Shown here: positions 1 through 11,266 of the stretch, piece by piece
How the letters are laid out: the number at the start of each line of letters is the position of its first letter
Numbering within the stretch: position 1 is the first letter of the stretch
Assembly (NCBI GenBank): GCA_003550325.1
Contig: QKWP01000114.1
Coordinates: 35,222-99,221, forward strand
DNA from: Gigaspora rosea
Taxonomy: Eukaryota > Glomeromycota > Glomeromycetes > Diversisporales > Gigasporaceae
Direction: 5' to 3'
Length of the DNA: 64,000 bases
Made by a program: the position numbers and the translations under genes
The notes under the pieces: generated by a model
The model's database searches: none
What the model saw: only the letters and a program-made list of their open reading frames with translations
What the model was told of the DNA's origin: nothing

Positions 1-175
1 AAAAAAAAATACAGTACTATACGATAAAAAAAATAAAAAAAATAAAAAAAAATCGAAAAAAAACGATAAAAAAAGATAAAAAAAAAAGATAAAAAGAAAA
101 AAAAATACAGTACTATAAGATAAAAAAAATATACAGTAAAATAAATAAAAATCGAATAATTTATTTATAAAAAAA
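1..175. repeat. A-rich low-complexity tract
   Basis: Runs of A are broken by short GATA and TACAGTACTATA motifs, the latter appearing at about 11 and 107. There is no coding potential. It resembles slipped simple-sequence DNA and may also be the edge of a larger repeat outside the window. Confidence 0.7.
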
Positions 176-210
176 GCGTGTTTGCTTTATTTATTTATTT
201 ATTGTTTCTT

Positions 211-304
211 GCGCATATATGCAATATGGTGGGAATAAAAATTCTGGCCTTACTATGAGAATAACCAGAAATTTACTTTTATTCCTACCATTGCATATAT
301 GCGC
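211..304. mobile_element. Short hairpin MITE
   Basis: The two ends are inverted copies: GCGCATATATGCAAT at the left matches the reverse complement of the right end, and similarity continues through GGAATAAAA and a TTCTGG block. The whole element is about 94 bp. No target duplication is evident in the AT-rich flanks. Confidence 0.6.
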
Positions 305-489
305 TAGAGATGCTATTTTGTTTTTATTTGAATTTTAAAAAAAATTTGCAAAAATTAAAATTTTTTTATAAATTTTTTTGCTATTAAAAAAAAAAGAATA
401 AAAAAAACACGTTTATTTATTTATTGGTTTGTTTTATTTATTGTTTTTCTCGTGTTCTTACTAGCAGGTAAGTATCATAGTTATAATTT

Positions 490-856
490 TGGAGATTATT
501 GCAGATTATAATAGACGGCACCTATTATAATCTGCGAAGATTATACTTTTTAAAAATTTGAACAGATTTTTTGGCAAAAAATCTGCGAAGAACTGCAAAA
601 ATCTAAATTTTGAAAATCTTTGCAATTTTTTAAACAAGATTCTGCACTTATTTAATAAATTTGAAGATCATTACAGATTATTAATTCCTGATTCTATTAT
701 AATCTGCGAATATTATACTTTTAAATATTTTCACAGATTTTTGACAAAAAACCTGTGAAGAACTGCAAATCATCTAAATTTTGATGATCTTTGCAATTTT
801 TTAAACAAAATTCTGCACTTATTTGATAAATTTGAATATTACTGCAGATTATTAAT
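490..856. repeat. Tandem repeat, 172-bp period
   Basis: Two direct copies lie at 523-694 and 695-856, each starting TATTATAATCTGCGAA and ending near CAGATTATTAAT. The tail of a third copy precedes them at about 490-522. The copies differ by scattered substitutions. Short ORFs here are by-products of the repeat. Confidence 0.75.
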
Positions 857-2001
857 GTTTTTATTTTCCCGATGAAGAACCAGGGTTTGAACACCAGGTG
901 GCCCAGCGAAAGTATAAATGCACGTATAAAGGACGAGATAGGTACCAAAGAATTGGATATATCTTTGCGCATCCTGCTTGGGGTGAAAAAAACAAAGACA
1001 GGAAGTGAGGTTAGTGTAATGATGGAAAAAAAAGACCTTGAAACACAACAAATGCAGGAAACTGAGTTTGTCTTTCTCTGGAAAGTGCGAACGACTAAGA
1101 AGAATATAATGAGAAGGTTTATACTTGGACATATGGGTTTTTAAAATTTATATTCGAAATATGTAAATGTAATGTAGTTGTAGTTTAGATTTAACAAACA
1201 TTTTGAGAACACCAAGCAGAAGGCTTATATTCAAGTAGCACCTAAATAGTTTGATTTTCTTTTAAAACAAATTCACGATTTATTTTTGTTTAAAATTTAG
1301 AATTTTTCTAGTGTAAGATAAAAAAGTTTCATTATATAATAATAAAGTTGTCTATTTTTATAAGAGCACATGTCATAGGTTACAGATTTTGAAGAATTGC
1401 CACCACCCATTATAGTACCACCATAAAATAATTGAACATGGATGTGATTTTTTTTCGACACCTGAACATGAAAACTATCAAAGATATAAATTTTTTGTTT
1501 TAAGAAACTTCATAAATATGACATGCTAGTACATGCATGTAGGGAGTAACATCTTCATGTTGATAGAGTCCTTTTTGTAGAATTTTTCCTTCTTTGTTTT
1601 CAATTGTCAGTTGACAAAATTTTCTGACCCATTGTCGTATTAAATTTCAAAATTGTCAATATCCTCGTTTGTCAAATTAATTTTACACATCATTTTATAA
1701 ATAAAAAAAATCATGCCAGAGTTGTTGTATTTTTTTTCCTCGTTGACCTAAAATAAATGAAGTTACAGGAAACTTGTTTAGAATTATTAATTTATTGGGT
1801 CCCATTAGTGACGTCCAATGCTACTTTCCCTTTGGTGTTTCAGGTTCTTTGAACTTAAAAATGTTGACACCTATAGAATGAATAGTTGATTCTATTGTTC
1901 CCGAATTGCTATTTCATTATTTTTTTGTTTTTTATTAAATGTCAATTTAATTGACAATTCAAAAAATAGACATTCAAATAAAATATCAGTAATGCGAAGC
2001 A
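857..2001. other. Gene-free stretch
   Basis: A 90-codon ORF (872-1144, +) with charged composition is present, but no family is recognisable. The remainder is AT-rich with several scattered short GTCAATT/AATTGAC-like inverted motifs (about 1600-1670 and 1940-1965). No promoter or RNA gene is visible. Confidence 0.5.
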
Positions 2002-2975
2002 TTACATGTAGTTCATCTGCACACAATATTGTTGTTCTAAAAAAGGTAAAAGATTTGAATTTTTTTGTCCCTGAGTATTACATAGATTTTCATAATCTTT
2101 GTCCATATTCCAATGGTCTGTGCATTTACAATCACAATATAGACAAAAATAATCTGCTGTTGGTCCTTTAGTACCGAGAATTAAAGATATAAATTTCCAA
2201 TCTGAATCAAACCAAAATTCGATTTTCCAATAATTGTTATTTGAGTCAATAATTCCTTCTGTATTTAAAGTCACTAATTTATCAATTAAAAAACTAAAAG
2301 CTTTTTGAAGAGACTCATATTGTTCTGTACCATTATAAAGGAAATACAATATTGATTAGAGGGCTTAAAACCATGTAGTGCTCATTTAATATACATGCAG
2401 TTAGCATTATGTGATTATGGTGCTTGCCAACTTGTCACCCGTCCCCACTTAATTTAATATGAATAACGTCCCCTACTTGTAATACTGCTGATTTGCTATA
2501 TGCTAATTTAGGAATTAAAACAAATAAAATATTCTTAAGCAATCTATAAGCCCATTTGAAGTTATGGAATTAACTTGAACCATGTGAATTGGAATTATAT
2601 GATCCATAATTCTTGTTATTTCTTGTCAACGCTTTACAACTTTATATTCACGTACCATTTCTGGCATAATTGCTACAAGCTGATGATATGCATTACGAGA
2701 AATCAATGACTTATCACAGACACAAGCAGCTGAATCTAAAATTTCATTCAATTGAGAGTTTTCAGAATCTAAATTTTGAAAATTAATATGTAAATTATTT
2801 ACATTTAATTCTATAGAATCTAACACTGTGTCATAAACATTATGAGATTGAATTGTAGACTTGATCCTATCACAAATATCACAAGGCTTTGAGATGTTTA
2901 TTTTTCTGTGACTCAGATTGAAGTTTGTGAAATGGTTTTTTTCATGATTGAGTTTTAAAAACGAGTTGATTCTGG
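2002..2975 (-). pseudogene. Remnant of a repetitive CxxC-containing gene family
   Basis: Reading on the minus strand, an N-terminal block with a CDICD motif (about 2860-2890) leads into a 66-residue open stretch ending at 2626. After frameshifts and a stop there is an IHIKLSGDG-like block (about 2400-2470). A 115-residue ORF follows (2002-2349) with DWKF, LILGTKGPTADYFCLYC and further Cys residues. This order resembles a high-copy uncharacterised family in Rhizophagus-type genomes, possibly transposon-derived; that is recollection, not a search result. At least two lesions separate the blocks, so no intact protein is encoded. Function is unknown; the paired Cys motifs suggest zinc binding. 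Confidence 0.6.
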
Positions 2976-3571
2976 GTTTGACACCTTTCTAAACACTCTA
3001 AATCAAATCCAAAAAGTATAATCCCTGAAAGTTGTGAATTACTATGACCCTTTAATTTCTATTTACAAAATATTTTTTTTAAGGTAAGGTTGTGCCTCGA
3101 AGACTTTATTATTATGTATATGTTTGTATATAATATATGTGATACAATATTATACTATATTAAGTACAAGAGACTCAGACTTTTTTGACTATCTGTGACC
3201 TAAACCTACCAGAGCTTTCCATACCCCATTTTCTGTATAACCTAGATTTTTGGACTACTCCCTAGTTTGTTATCCGCTACTTACTATATTCACCACTTCT
3301 CTCATATTGCTGATCCTATACTTCCAAGTAGGTGCAAGGGCCTTGCCCAGATGATTGTAACCTCACGGTTACTTCCTAAATCTTGGTGTCCTGAGATTAC
3401 CCATGTGCTGGTGGGTCCAAGCTAATCTTTACCCACTACTCTCAGTAATCTATCATATATTACTGCAGAAATGCTATCTGTCTATTTATAAAATATACAA
3501 TGTACAGTATATAAATATATATTATAATAATTAATTATATTAATACAGCATTTTATTATTTAATTACAACC
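2976..3571. other. Spacer between two pseudogenes
   Basis: Mostly AT-rich, with a slightly GC-richer patch at about 3310-3450 that includes the short palindromic motif GTAACCTCACGGTTAC. No ORF, tRNA or other RNA gene is recognised. The patch could be a fragment of a short interspersed element. Confidence 0.4.
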
Positions 3572-4070
3572 TGCAAAAATAAGGCTAAAGCATTACTAGC
3601 CGATTTATTACTTGAAACCGACTGATTTTTTTCATTACAACTATCCCAAGTAATTGTGTATACAACCTCTCCAAAAGAATTATATTGAGTTTTAATAATC
3701 AAATCCACACCATTAACCTTTACCCCAACTAAATTCTCATTAGCAACTGGATAGCCACTTCATTGAGTTCGCTTTACTTGTTGTGGATATAAACCAAGGT
3801 TTAAAATTTTATAAAGATATTGTTTTTTTTGTTTTCCAATTAGCTGTGTTACATTTATATTCAGATAATCATCAATAACTCTCTGACCATTGGTTGTATA
3901 TTGTCTTGCTGACAAACCTCCTGAAGAGGATAGCAAGTAGAATGGGAATCTTGAGTTTCTTGTAAATGTAATTCAGACATTTTTTTTTCTTTTTTGTTTG
4001 TTTGAAGAAAGTGTTTTTTCAAAAAAAAATTGTTTTCCGAAGTACAAAGTCTAACAAAATTAAAAAACAA
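3572..4070 (-). pseudogene. Decayed gene of unknown repetitive family
   Basis: A 69-codon ORF (3861-4070) ends RELLMII in one frame. The neighbouring frame reads on through IDDYLNINVTQLIGKQKKQY and continues to about 3572 with only one stop, a TGA after KRTQ. The downstream part has a hydrophobic and polar pattern (VKVNGVDLIIKTQYNSFGEV) typical of real coding sequence, ending near LALFLQVVI. One frameshift and one nonsense codon are therefore visible. The family and function are not recognised. It lies on the same strand as the flanking pseudogenes, but there is no sign that they were one gene. Confidence 0.5.
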
Positions 4071-4906
4071 AAATTTTATAAAAGTAAAGTGTTAGAATAT
4101 TATATACTAACACAGCCGTAAACAACAGAACAAAATTATTGTGCATTGCGTAGGTGTTGGTTTAACTTCTACCTATGTCCTAAGTTGGAAAAAACTCATT
4201 ACCAACTCATTACCAACTCATTATCAACCCGCTTTTCAAGCTTTTGATAGGTTAGAAGAAGCGTTTTTTTTTTCTAGAAAGAACGATAGCTGTGATATTT
4301 TTAAATACATCAAAATCTAAAATTTTTACGTAATAGATCTGATTGGTAGGTAATCTTGTTGTACAAATCCGGATTATCAGTGGATTATCCCTCTCAAATA
4401 TCACACAAATGAGTCCGATCAGCCATATGATGTAAATACAAAATATTATTTATCTTAAATTACATCTTTTTTCTATGGGTATTCCCTTAGTATAAAGTTA
4501 TTTACATTTGAAAATTATGAATAATTGATAATGAAATAATTGCTTACCAGCCTTTTTTCAATTAAAGGTATTCGTCTGGATATTCCCATTTTTTCCAGCA
4601 AATTTTGTAATATTTTACGGCCTCGATTAAATTTGTTTCTGTTCCAATGAAATCATAATTATAATCACTAATCATGTGACATGCCATTTTATCTTGCTCG
4701 CCGACTTATTTGAATAAACAAAGTGCTTTAGTTTATTTTCTTCGCAACCCATTCCATCCATATACATAATAGCAAGTTCACGCTTTGTTTTTAAACTCTG
4801 CCACTTGCCGCAAGATTAAAATAATGAAAAGCTAAATTACAATCTTTAAAAGTACCGAAACTGTCTCTATAACAAAAAGCGAAAGCGAATTCATAATAAG
4901 CATACC

Positions 4907-5005
4907 GTATTGTCGCAGGGTGAAATTACGATTTTCGGCCTAAATTAAGCTTAATTCGGGCCATTATTCTAAATAACGTCCATGTCCGTTATTTCGTGAC
5001 AATAC
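4907..5005. mobile_element. 99-bp palindromic MITE inside the Sel1 region
   Basis: The ends are inverted (GTATTGTC and GACAATAC). The core contains a near-perfect palindrome around AATTAAGCTTAATT, flanked by GGCC. It separates two Sel1 coding blocks (KECCEKKIYS and RYAYYEFAFAFCY) that would otherwise adjoin, so it inserted into a former coding sequence. A short TA-rich target is likely, but no clean duplication is seen. Confidence 0.65.
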
Positions 5006-5874
5006 TATATATCTTTTTCTCACAACATTCCTTAAAGTCTTTACTTCTTCCAAATCCTTTCATGTAAAAATATGCTAGAATTACTTCATGGTGTTCTTCT
5101 TCAAAATTCATGGTAAAGTCAACAATTTTTTTGAATTTTTCACTGTTATTTTTAAGCCAAATATTTACATCATTTGCAGTATCATCAGAATTAATGCCCA
5201 TATCCTAATATACAATTTTATTGAACTCTTGAGACAGCTTTGTAATTACTAGTTACATTGATCGGTTTTAAAAATATAATAGCCAAATTTTTTATTAGTC
5301 TCCGTCTTAACGTTGCTAAAAATCTCAACTTCATTTATTTGTGACCGAGACTCTTGAGACAGATTTGCAATAATTACAACAGGCTCAGAGGAATTATTAG
5401 TTTTTTGGAGATGAATCCCAACATCTTTTGCAAAGGTTTATGTATTCCATGGGGTGGCTGGATTTGAATCTTCTCGAAGACCGTCATATATATTTATAAT
5501 AAATTGGTGTGGGCTTGTGTTTTGGAACGGCGGTCCTCCTGTAGTTAATTCTAATTAAAACACATCGAGGCTATAAATGTCAGATTTAAGGTCGCGCTCA
5601 TACTTTGAGTCAAAAATACATTGTGGCTCTAAATAAGCGATTGTATCCTTTATTTCACTTGTTTTGTACATCATTCATAATTTACATAATTTGAATAATC
5701 CTAGATCTGCTATCATCACTTGCTTGTTACAGATTAGGATTTTTTGAATACTAAGTAGAAATAAAAAATGCTTTAAGGCATAATCTTTAAAGTTTAATGA
5801 AAAAAAATCTTAATAAATCATGGTGTATAATACCTTCCTTGTGCAAAAATTTTAAGCCATGTGCAAGGTTTTCA

Positions 5875-6522
5875 GCCCTATAAGAAAAATGTACCGTATA
5901 GGCACGGGATGGAATCGGATAGGCACGGGTCAAGGTTCGGATTTGTACCGAGTTGGTTCGGATTTAGTGGACCTTGAGGGACCGTGTGCCCGTACCAATT
6001 GGACCGTAAATGGCACGGGTTTTGCAGCAGTTTACTAGTCGAATCGGCACGGGATTTGGCACGGGTAATGAACGTAAATTCACGTGCCACCGCGATAACG
6101 ATGTGGATTAACTATGTATTAAAACATAAATTTACATAAGTAATCAACATAAGATGAACAAGCTAACTGCATATGAAGCAAAATTTTGTAAGGAATTTTT
6201 TTTGTTAAGACACACAGGGAAGCTTCATTAGTGAAATCATGAGATTTCGCTCTGTTTTTTTAAAAAAAATCCTTTACTGATTATTCGCTCTCCACGAAAC
6301 GAGCCAACACGTATCGTGTGTAACGTACACATACGTGTCATCTGAACGTGCCATTTCATACAGCATGATGTGATATTACGTGCCATCCTTTGCCGCAATG
6401 TCCGTGCCATTTTTACCGTGCCATTCCTTAAAACGTTCCTGCACGTGCCACAAGATCCGTGCCATTTCGAGCATTCCCGACACCAACCCGTACCACCACC
6501 CGTACCACTTTTCTTATAGGGC
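5875..6522. mobile_element. Non-autonomous TIR element splitting the kinase
   Basis: Both ends carry GCCCTATAAGAAAA in inverted orientation. The flanks are rich in repeated GGCACGGG/CGTGCCA motifs, and the interior is AT-rich with no transposase. In the minus-strand reading it sits directly before the AENLAHG codons of the kinase, so it interrupts that gene. A diverged second copy lies in the opposite orientation at about 59425-59995. The ORFs at 5878-6090 and 6237-6524 are artefacts of the motif repeats. No convincing target duplication was found. Confidence 0.75.
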
Positions 6523-6720
6523 AACGAATTATATTGGTTGCATAACTTTTAATTTATATTCGTCATTTTTGAAATTATTTCTTAAATAATCAATTACATA
6601 GTGCTTATGTACAGCTTCTATTAATATACAAATTAAGTATCGAAAAAACTTATTGGTATGATTCAAATATTTATTAAAATTTTTACCTTGAATTATGGAT
6701 GGTGATTGTAACATACACAA

Positions 6721-6875
6721 TTATTGTGCTATCATTGTCACGGTATTAGGCTTCTTTTAACTCCCCGACGATCACTTCAAAGACGCTACATCTCACCGGC
6801 ACTCAGTTCGCTGACAAATTTATTTTACAAAAGATTAATTTACTGACAGGTTCATTTCATAGATAGGAAAGCTCG
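6721..6875. other. Short spacer
   Basis: About 150 bp of mixed composition, without recognisable coding blocks, lie between the kinase remnant and the next foldback element. Confidence 0.4.
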
Positions 6876-7219
6876 TCGATTGCTGTGTCAGAAATACTGT
6901 ATTTTTTTTAAATCGCTAAAGCTATTTACAGAAAAATTGGTTACAAATATTTACCAATAAATTGGCATATAGAACTGAGCTTTACAAAGTTACCGATCAG
7001 CATTCTGAAAAATTATTTTATAATTTACAACGATTTAAAAATAGACTTATTTTAAATCATTATATCTCTTTGTAGAAGTAATTTTTTAAAAAAAGAACTG
7101 GCCGGTAACTTTTTAGAGCTTTGTTCTATAAATAAAGCCATTATAAATTTTCATAAATTTTTTTCTATATAAGTTTTAGTGATTTAAAAAATATTCTGTA
7201 TTTCTGGCGCAGTAATCGA
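6876..7219. mobile_element. Foldback MITE with ~130-bp arms
   Basis: The left arm starts TCGATTGCTGTGTCAGAAAT. The reverse complement of the right end starts TCGATTACTGCGCCAGAAAT. Imperfect similarity continues through an AAAGTTACCG block (about 6987-6996 and 7098-7107 on the complementary strand). There is no coding capacity. Confidence 0.7.
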
Positions 7220-8898
7220 AATGCAGATGGGCTTTCATTCTGATTGGCTATTTTTGTAGATTATTTGATGACATTCAAAATAATAGAAAACGAGTTCGAA
7301 GTAAATAAAAATTAACAGATAAAAAAAATATATTTAAACTATAGATTTGAATTTATAATTATAATTTTTAACAGTTGACCTTTATAGTCAATGTCAAATG
7401 CGTATCTTGTTAAACTTAATAAAATGTTTTTAAACTTATAAATTCCCTAAATATATATATTGATAATCTTTATTAACAAATAATCTCTTACTAACCAGTA
7501 TATAGTTTAATAACAAGATAAAAAATGAATAAATAAACGAATTAAAAAGAGTCATCAACTATCAATAAGAGTAATACACGCTAATAAAGAGAGCAATATT
7601 AAATATCATTTAAAAATGTGAATGAGTATTTCAATACAAAAATTCTGTTATTAATTATTCAAAATTAAAAACTTCCGATGGACGTATGATAATTTCAGCG
7701 GCTTTGGTAAAAATCAAGATATTCTAGATAGTTTCGGTGATTTATGAATTTTAGATTCTATAACGTATCAATGAACAGAGGAATAATAGTGAACCCAATT
7801 GAGGGTATAAATATTTTTGAACATGCTGCGACTAATGATGGATGCCTGATGCAACTCACGTGACCTGGCTCAACTGCTCACGTGACCTTAAAAACATATC
7901 ATGAGTCATGCGTCAATGACGCAACATATGTTGCGTCAAGGTTTCGTCATTCTTCATCAGCTGCGTAAAGCATCTATAACTGCGACATTAGTGGATAATT
8001 ATATGATTGTTGCCTTTGATAAAATGTTTGTTTTTATGCTGTTTATTTTATTTAAATATGCTTAAACTTTACTTGCTTTACAGGGAAACTTTCAGACAAT
8101 AATACTTTTTCATCGAAATAAGATGTAAGCAATAAAGAATCCTATACCTGGGTTACTGAATTTGTTCCAAATATTGCACAAATTCAAGTAATTAAATTCC
8201 AAATAGTACAAACATTCTAAATATAAAACTCTACTGAAGCCTAATTATTGGAGTCATTATTTCTTTAGCATTATTTGTTACTGCATAACATAAACTTTGT
8301 TCTTTTGATTTTTATGCACCAGTTATCTACGTAAACTATTTGATACTATATTTCATTTATCAATTAATCTTTAAAGTTTATGGAACATATCATAACATCC
8401 AAATAACTTAATTATTTAATTATTACATCGTTTTAGCTACAATTAGCCCTACCGAAGACAAAGTCATAGCTTGTGACTATAACTGTAAATTAATATTTAA
8501 TCTTATTATTTCATTTTTATCACTTTGAAACAGATTTATTTAATATTAAACAGATAAAAAAATAATCTATATAACTTTACAATTTCATATCATAATTTTT
8601 GTTTTCAACGTAAATAATTTTGAAAGGAAAGTTATGTAATATACAGACTGTCTTATTTAACAATATCTGATATAATAAATATTTTAAAAATAAGGTTCTT
8701 TTATTAATCTTTTGATAGAAAGCTCCACAGACGTTTTATAATTTTTAGCAGTTCTATTATCAGAGCAATTTTTTGTGATCTGTGGATTTTAGAAATTACT
8801 ATGTATTAATAATTTATTGGATAAGGTTTTTCATCCATAATTTTGAAAAAAAGAAATAAAATATATAGATTTTAAATAGCTTGGAGAATTCATTAAGG
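7220..8898. other. Gene-free AT-rich stretch
   Basis: No ORF with recognisable content. A GC-richer patch at 7830-7975 contains two CACGTGACC motifs (about 7858-7866 and 7879-7887) and a perfect palindrome listed separately. The remainder looks like neutral AT-rich DNA. Confidence 0.5.
7917..7938. repeat. 22-bp perfect palindrome
   Basis: The half-site TGACGCAACAT is followed directly by its reverse complement. TGACGCAA resembles bZIP (ATF/CREB-like) half-sites, so a protein-binding role is possible. No gene start lies nearby to support it. Confidence 0.55.
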
Positions 8899-9241
8899 AT
8901 AAGGCCACGTAAAGTTGATTTTTCGTTTTGCATTACATGGATTTCAAAATTCGGGACGGACGGACGGATTTTTTTTTAATTAACTGCAAATAGAATAATG
9001 TTCACATTTGAGGCATACAATGTTAATTTCATTTTGCACAATAAGGAATTAAAAAATTGGGCCGGCAGTCATATTTTTCCTGTCAGTCCTATCGGACAAT
9101 TACGGAAAATTAAAGTGATATCGGATGAAAATAGCGGGAAAAAAAAGATGAACAATTGGCGCAATTGGGATCTAAAAAAAATGAAAAATTGAAAAAATGG
9201 GACGGCGGGATGCAAAACGAAAAATGAACTTTGTGTGACCT
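8899..9241. mobile_element. TIR element with AGGYCAC ends
   Basis: The left end AGGCCACGTAAAGTTGATTT and the reverse complement of the right end AGGTCACACAAAGTTCATTT match over about 30 bp, continuing through TTCGTTTTGCAT. TA-containing flanks are compatible with a TA target. A 64-codon ORF inside (8998-9192) is not recognisable as a transposase, so the element is probably non-autonomous. Confidence 0.7.
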
Positions 9242-9294
9242 AATACATATTTGGTTTCTGAGAAGAAGTTAAGAGAATATAATAATAGGTTGCA

Positions 9295-9945
9295 ATTGCA
9301 TGTCAATCTTGATATGCCAAAACAATTTTATGTTGAGAAAAATGTTTCGAGATCTATGTTTTAGAAATGTATAATTTTTTGAACATGTGTTACCATTTTC
9401 AAATCTTGCTGGTGTTTGTTTTGATGGAACATCGCCTTTGGAAAAGAATCGATTGGGAAATATAAGGAATTTTATTCGGGTATAGGTGTATGATGTGTAG
9501 GAGCACCTTCATAAGCAAAAGCACGATGCGTGTACTTGTGGAAAACAGGTCAGGCTGAATATGTGGTTACTAACAATTACGACACGATAGCATTTGGCAT
9601 AGGTAGGAAAAAAGATTTGTGAATTATTGGAGGAGACGATTGTTTTTTGAGCACGTGTGTTGAAGAAGCTGATTATAATATTGACGAGAAGGTTTTGGGA
9701 TGAAAAAATCTATAAAACAATATGAGAACAGAATTTGATTTTGATTGAGCAGATAAAATGTGCGAAGGAGCTTTTTATAAATCTGGAAGCTACAAACGAA
9801 AATGTAAAATTTAAAAATCTTGAAAATATGCGAAGGATTTGTTAAAAGTATGGTTTGAAAAGGGAAAGAGTGAATAAGTTTATTAGAAATGTGAAACTGT
9901 TATATGCAACGAAACAACAAATGAATAAATTCTTTATTTAAATGA
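9295..9945 (+). pseudogene. Possible decayed coding sequence, unknown
   Basis: Short protein-like stretches appear in shifting plus-strand frames. They are LQLHVNLDMPKQFYVEKNVS near 9290-9350, EYVVTNNYDTIAFGIGRKK near 9555-9612, and KCAKELFINLEA followed by KYGLKRERVNKFIRNVKLLY near 9760-9910. Stops and frameshifts separate them. The last block is the most convincing. No family could be named, and chance cannot be excluded in such AT-rich DNA. Confidence 0.3.
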
Positions 9946-10225
9946 CATGTAAAGAGAAAAGATAATATGGTTTTATTAATTTCATATATTATTATTTATT
10001 TTTAGAAATGTGTATAGTGATCATATGTGTACATCGCTCGATTTCAATTATAACCTTTTAATTGTAATTATTTTCATGTGGTTGGTATTCACTTGGAGAA
10101 CCTCATCATTCAAACCAAAATTTGTATGCACCTTGATCCCATACATATGATCCATTAGCAGAATTATTTGATGTAGTTGTTGTGAAAGTTTTAAATATAT
10201 TTTAGAAGATGCACGAAACGATTTA

Positions 10226-10862
10226 TAGCTGTTTTCAAAAAGGTATACTCAGATGTAGATAACCATGTCCAGATTTCCTTCATTTTTCAAAATTCGCTTT
10301 AGTAAACTTTGTAACATTAAAGATTTTCAAAGATTTCCTGGAGATTACTTTTTCTACTATTCTATTAGAAGCACCAGACAAAGTCAAAGGTAAAATTTTA
10401 TAGCCTAATTTTAAAATTTAAATAAATTTTAATGGTTTCCACTAAAAGTTAATTACAGAATGCCTCGAGCATACAGTGAGGATTTGAAATGACGTATTAT
10501 ATATCTTCTATACGATGGTTATTCTAAAAAACTGATTGGAGAACTTCTATATGTTAGTACAAGTTTAATCAATAAAGTATTTCGTTTGTATAAAAAATGG
10601 GGAACTGTAGTTAATCTTTGGAGGCAAATACCTGGACGACACAACTTACAATCGCGATGATACGAATATATGTATAAATTTATTTATACTATTTATTTTA
10701 TATTTGGTTATTTTTTTATTTTACAATAAATTTTGTAAATAGATATTACGAAGTATTTTATATAAATTCTGATTAATGTTCTGATTTCCTCCGATTTCCC
10801 GATTTCCTCATTTATACACATGCGATCAAATCAACCTGATCACACTTTTTTGAAAACAGCTG
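10226..10862 (+). mobile_element. Internally deleted Tc1/mariner-type element
   Basis: The inverted ends TAGCTGTTTTCAAAAA (left) and CAGCTGTTTTCAAAAA (reverse complement of right) are each flanked by TA (10224-10225 and 10863-10864), the hallmark target duplication of Tc1/mariner. At 637 bp it retains only the transposase N-terminus, whereas complete elements of this class are usually well over 1 kb. Most of the catalytic region is therefore deleted. Confidence 0.85.
10460..10655 (+). pseudogene. Tc1-type transposase, N-terminal fragment
   Basis: The reading starts MPRAYSEDLK, then a TGA where a Trp would be expected. It continues RIIYLLYDGYSKKLIGELLY, VSTSLINKVFRLYKKWGTVV and NLWRQIPGRH. 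This is the paired-type helix-turn-helix DNA-binding region of Tc1-like transposases. It would bind the element's inverted ends. The DDE catalytic domain is missing. The in-frame TGA at codon 11 and the truncation make it dead. Confidence 0.85.
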
Positions 10863-11030
10863 TAATTGTAAACATATATGGGTACGATAAATTTTTAGAG
10901 GATGTTTACAAAGACCTACGCATAAAATATTGTTTAATGATATATAGAGAAGATGGAAATGTTGGCCAATTGCATGTCATATAAATTTTTTTAAATGATC
11001 ATATACTGTAATGTTTTGTAAATATTTTAC

Positions 11031-11266
11031 CTCATTACGGCGAATTTATGAAATTAGAGTATTTTGACTAACTATGAAGTGTGTCACCTACTACTGTATT
11101 AGTTTTCTGACATTTCTTATCGTAAAATCATATAGATAACGCACATTTTTTTAATGGGAAGATGGGTTAGACGTTATTAAAATAAGAAATGCCAAAAAAC
11201 AAATAGTAAGTGACACACTTCATAGTTAGTCAAAATGGTCTAATTTCATAAATTTGCCGCAATGTA
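11031..11266. mobile_element. MITE with ~90-bp inverted arms
   Basis: The left arm CATTACGGCGAATTTATGAA and the reverse complement of the right arm CATTGCGGCAAATTTATGAA match. They continue through TTTTGACTAACTATGAAGTG and TGTCAC. The loop is about 60 bp. No coding capacity is present. Confidence 0.75.

Larger units (their letters stand above)
4560..6720 (-). pseudogene. Broken protein kinase with Sel1-like repeats
   Basis: Read on the minus strand, a kinase C-lobe is recognisable in pieces. AENLAHGLKFLHKEGIIHHD (alpha-E helix and HxD catalytic loop) lies near 5815-5875. An ADLGL stretch (DFG equivalent) is near 5690-5710. SDIYSLDVF and ELTTGGPPF (alpha-F region) lie near 5510-5595. A probable hinge/alpha-D piece (NNFKNDEYKLK) lies at 6529-6720, beyond an inserted element. 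Downstream come Sel1-like helical repeats: AYFYMKGFGRSKDFKECCEK near 5020-5080, AFCYRDSFGTFKDCNLAFHY near 4825-4890, and EAVKYYKICWKKW near 4590-4620. This is the architecture of tyrosine-kinase-like plus Sel1 families that are expanded in these fungi. Several frameshifts, stops and two insertions make it non-functional. Confidence 0.75.

Noticed and set aside
872-1144. 90-codon ORF after the 172-bp tandem repeat
   Set aside because: No domain, no homologous pattern known to me and no gene-like neighbours; the length is within chance expectation for this locally less AT-rich patch.
5878-6524. ORFs in the GGCACGGG-rich element (minus strand)
   Set aside because: They follow the repeated DNA motif, not a protein pattern, and lie within a TIR element with no transposase features.
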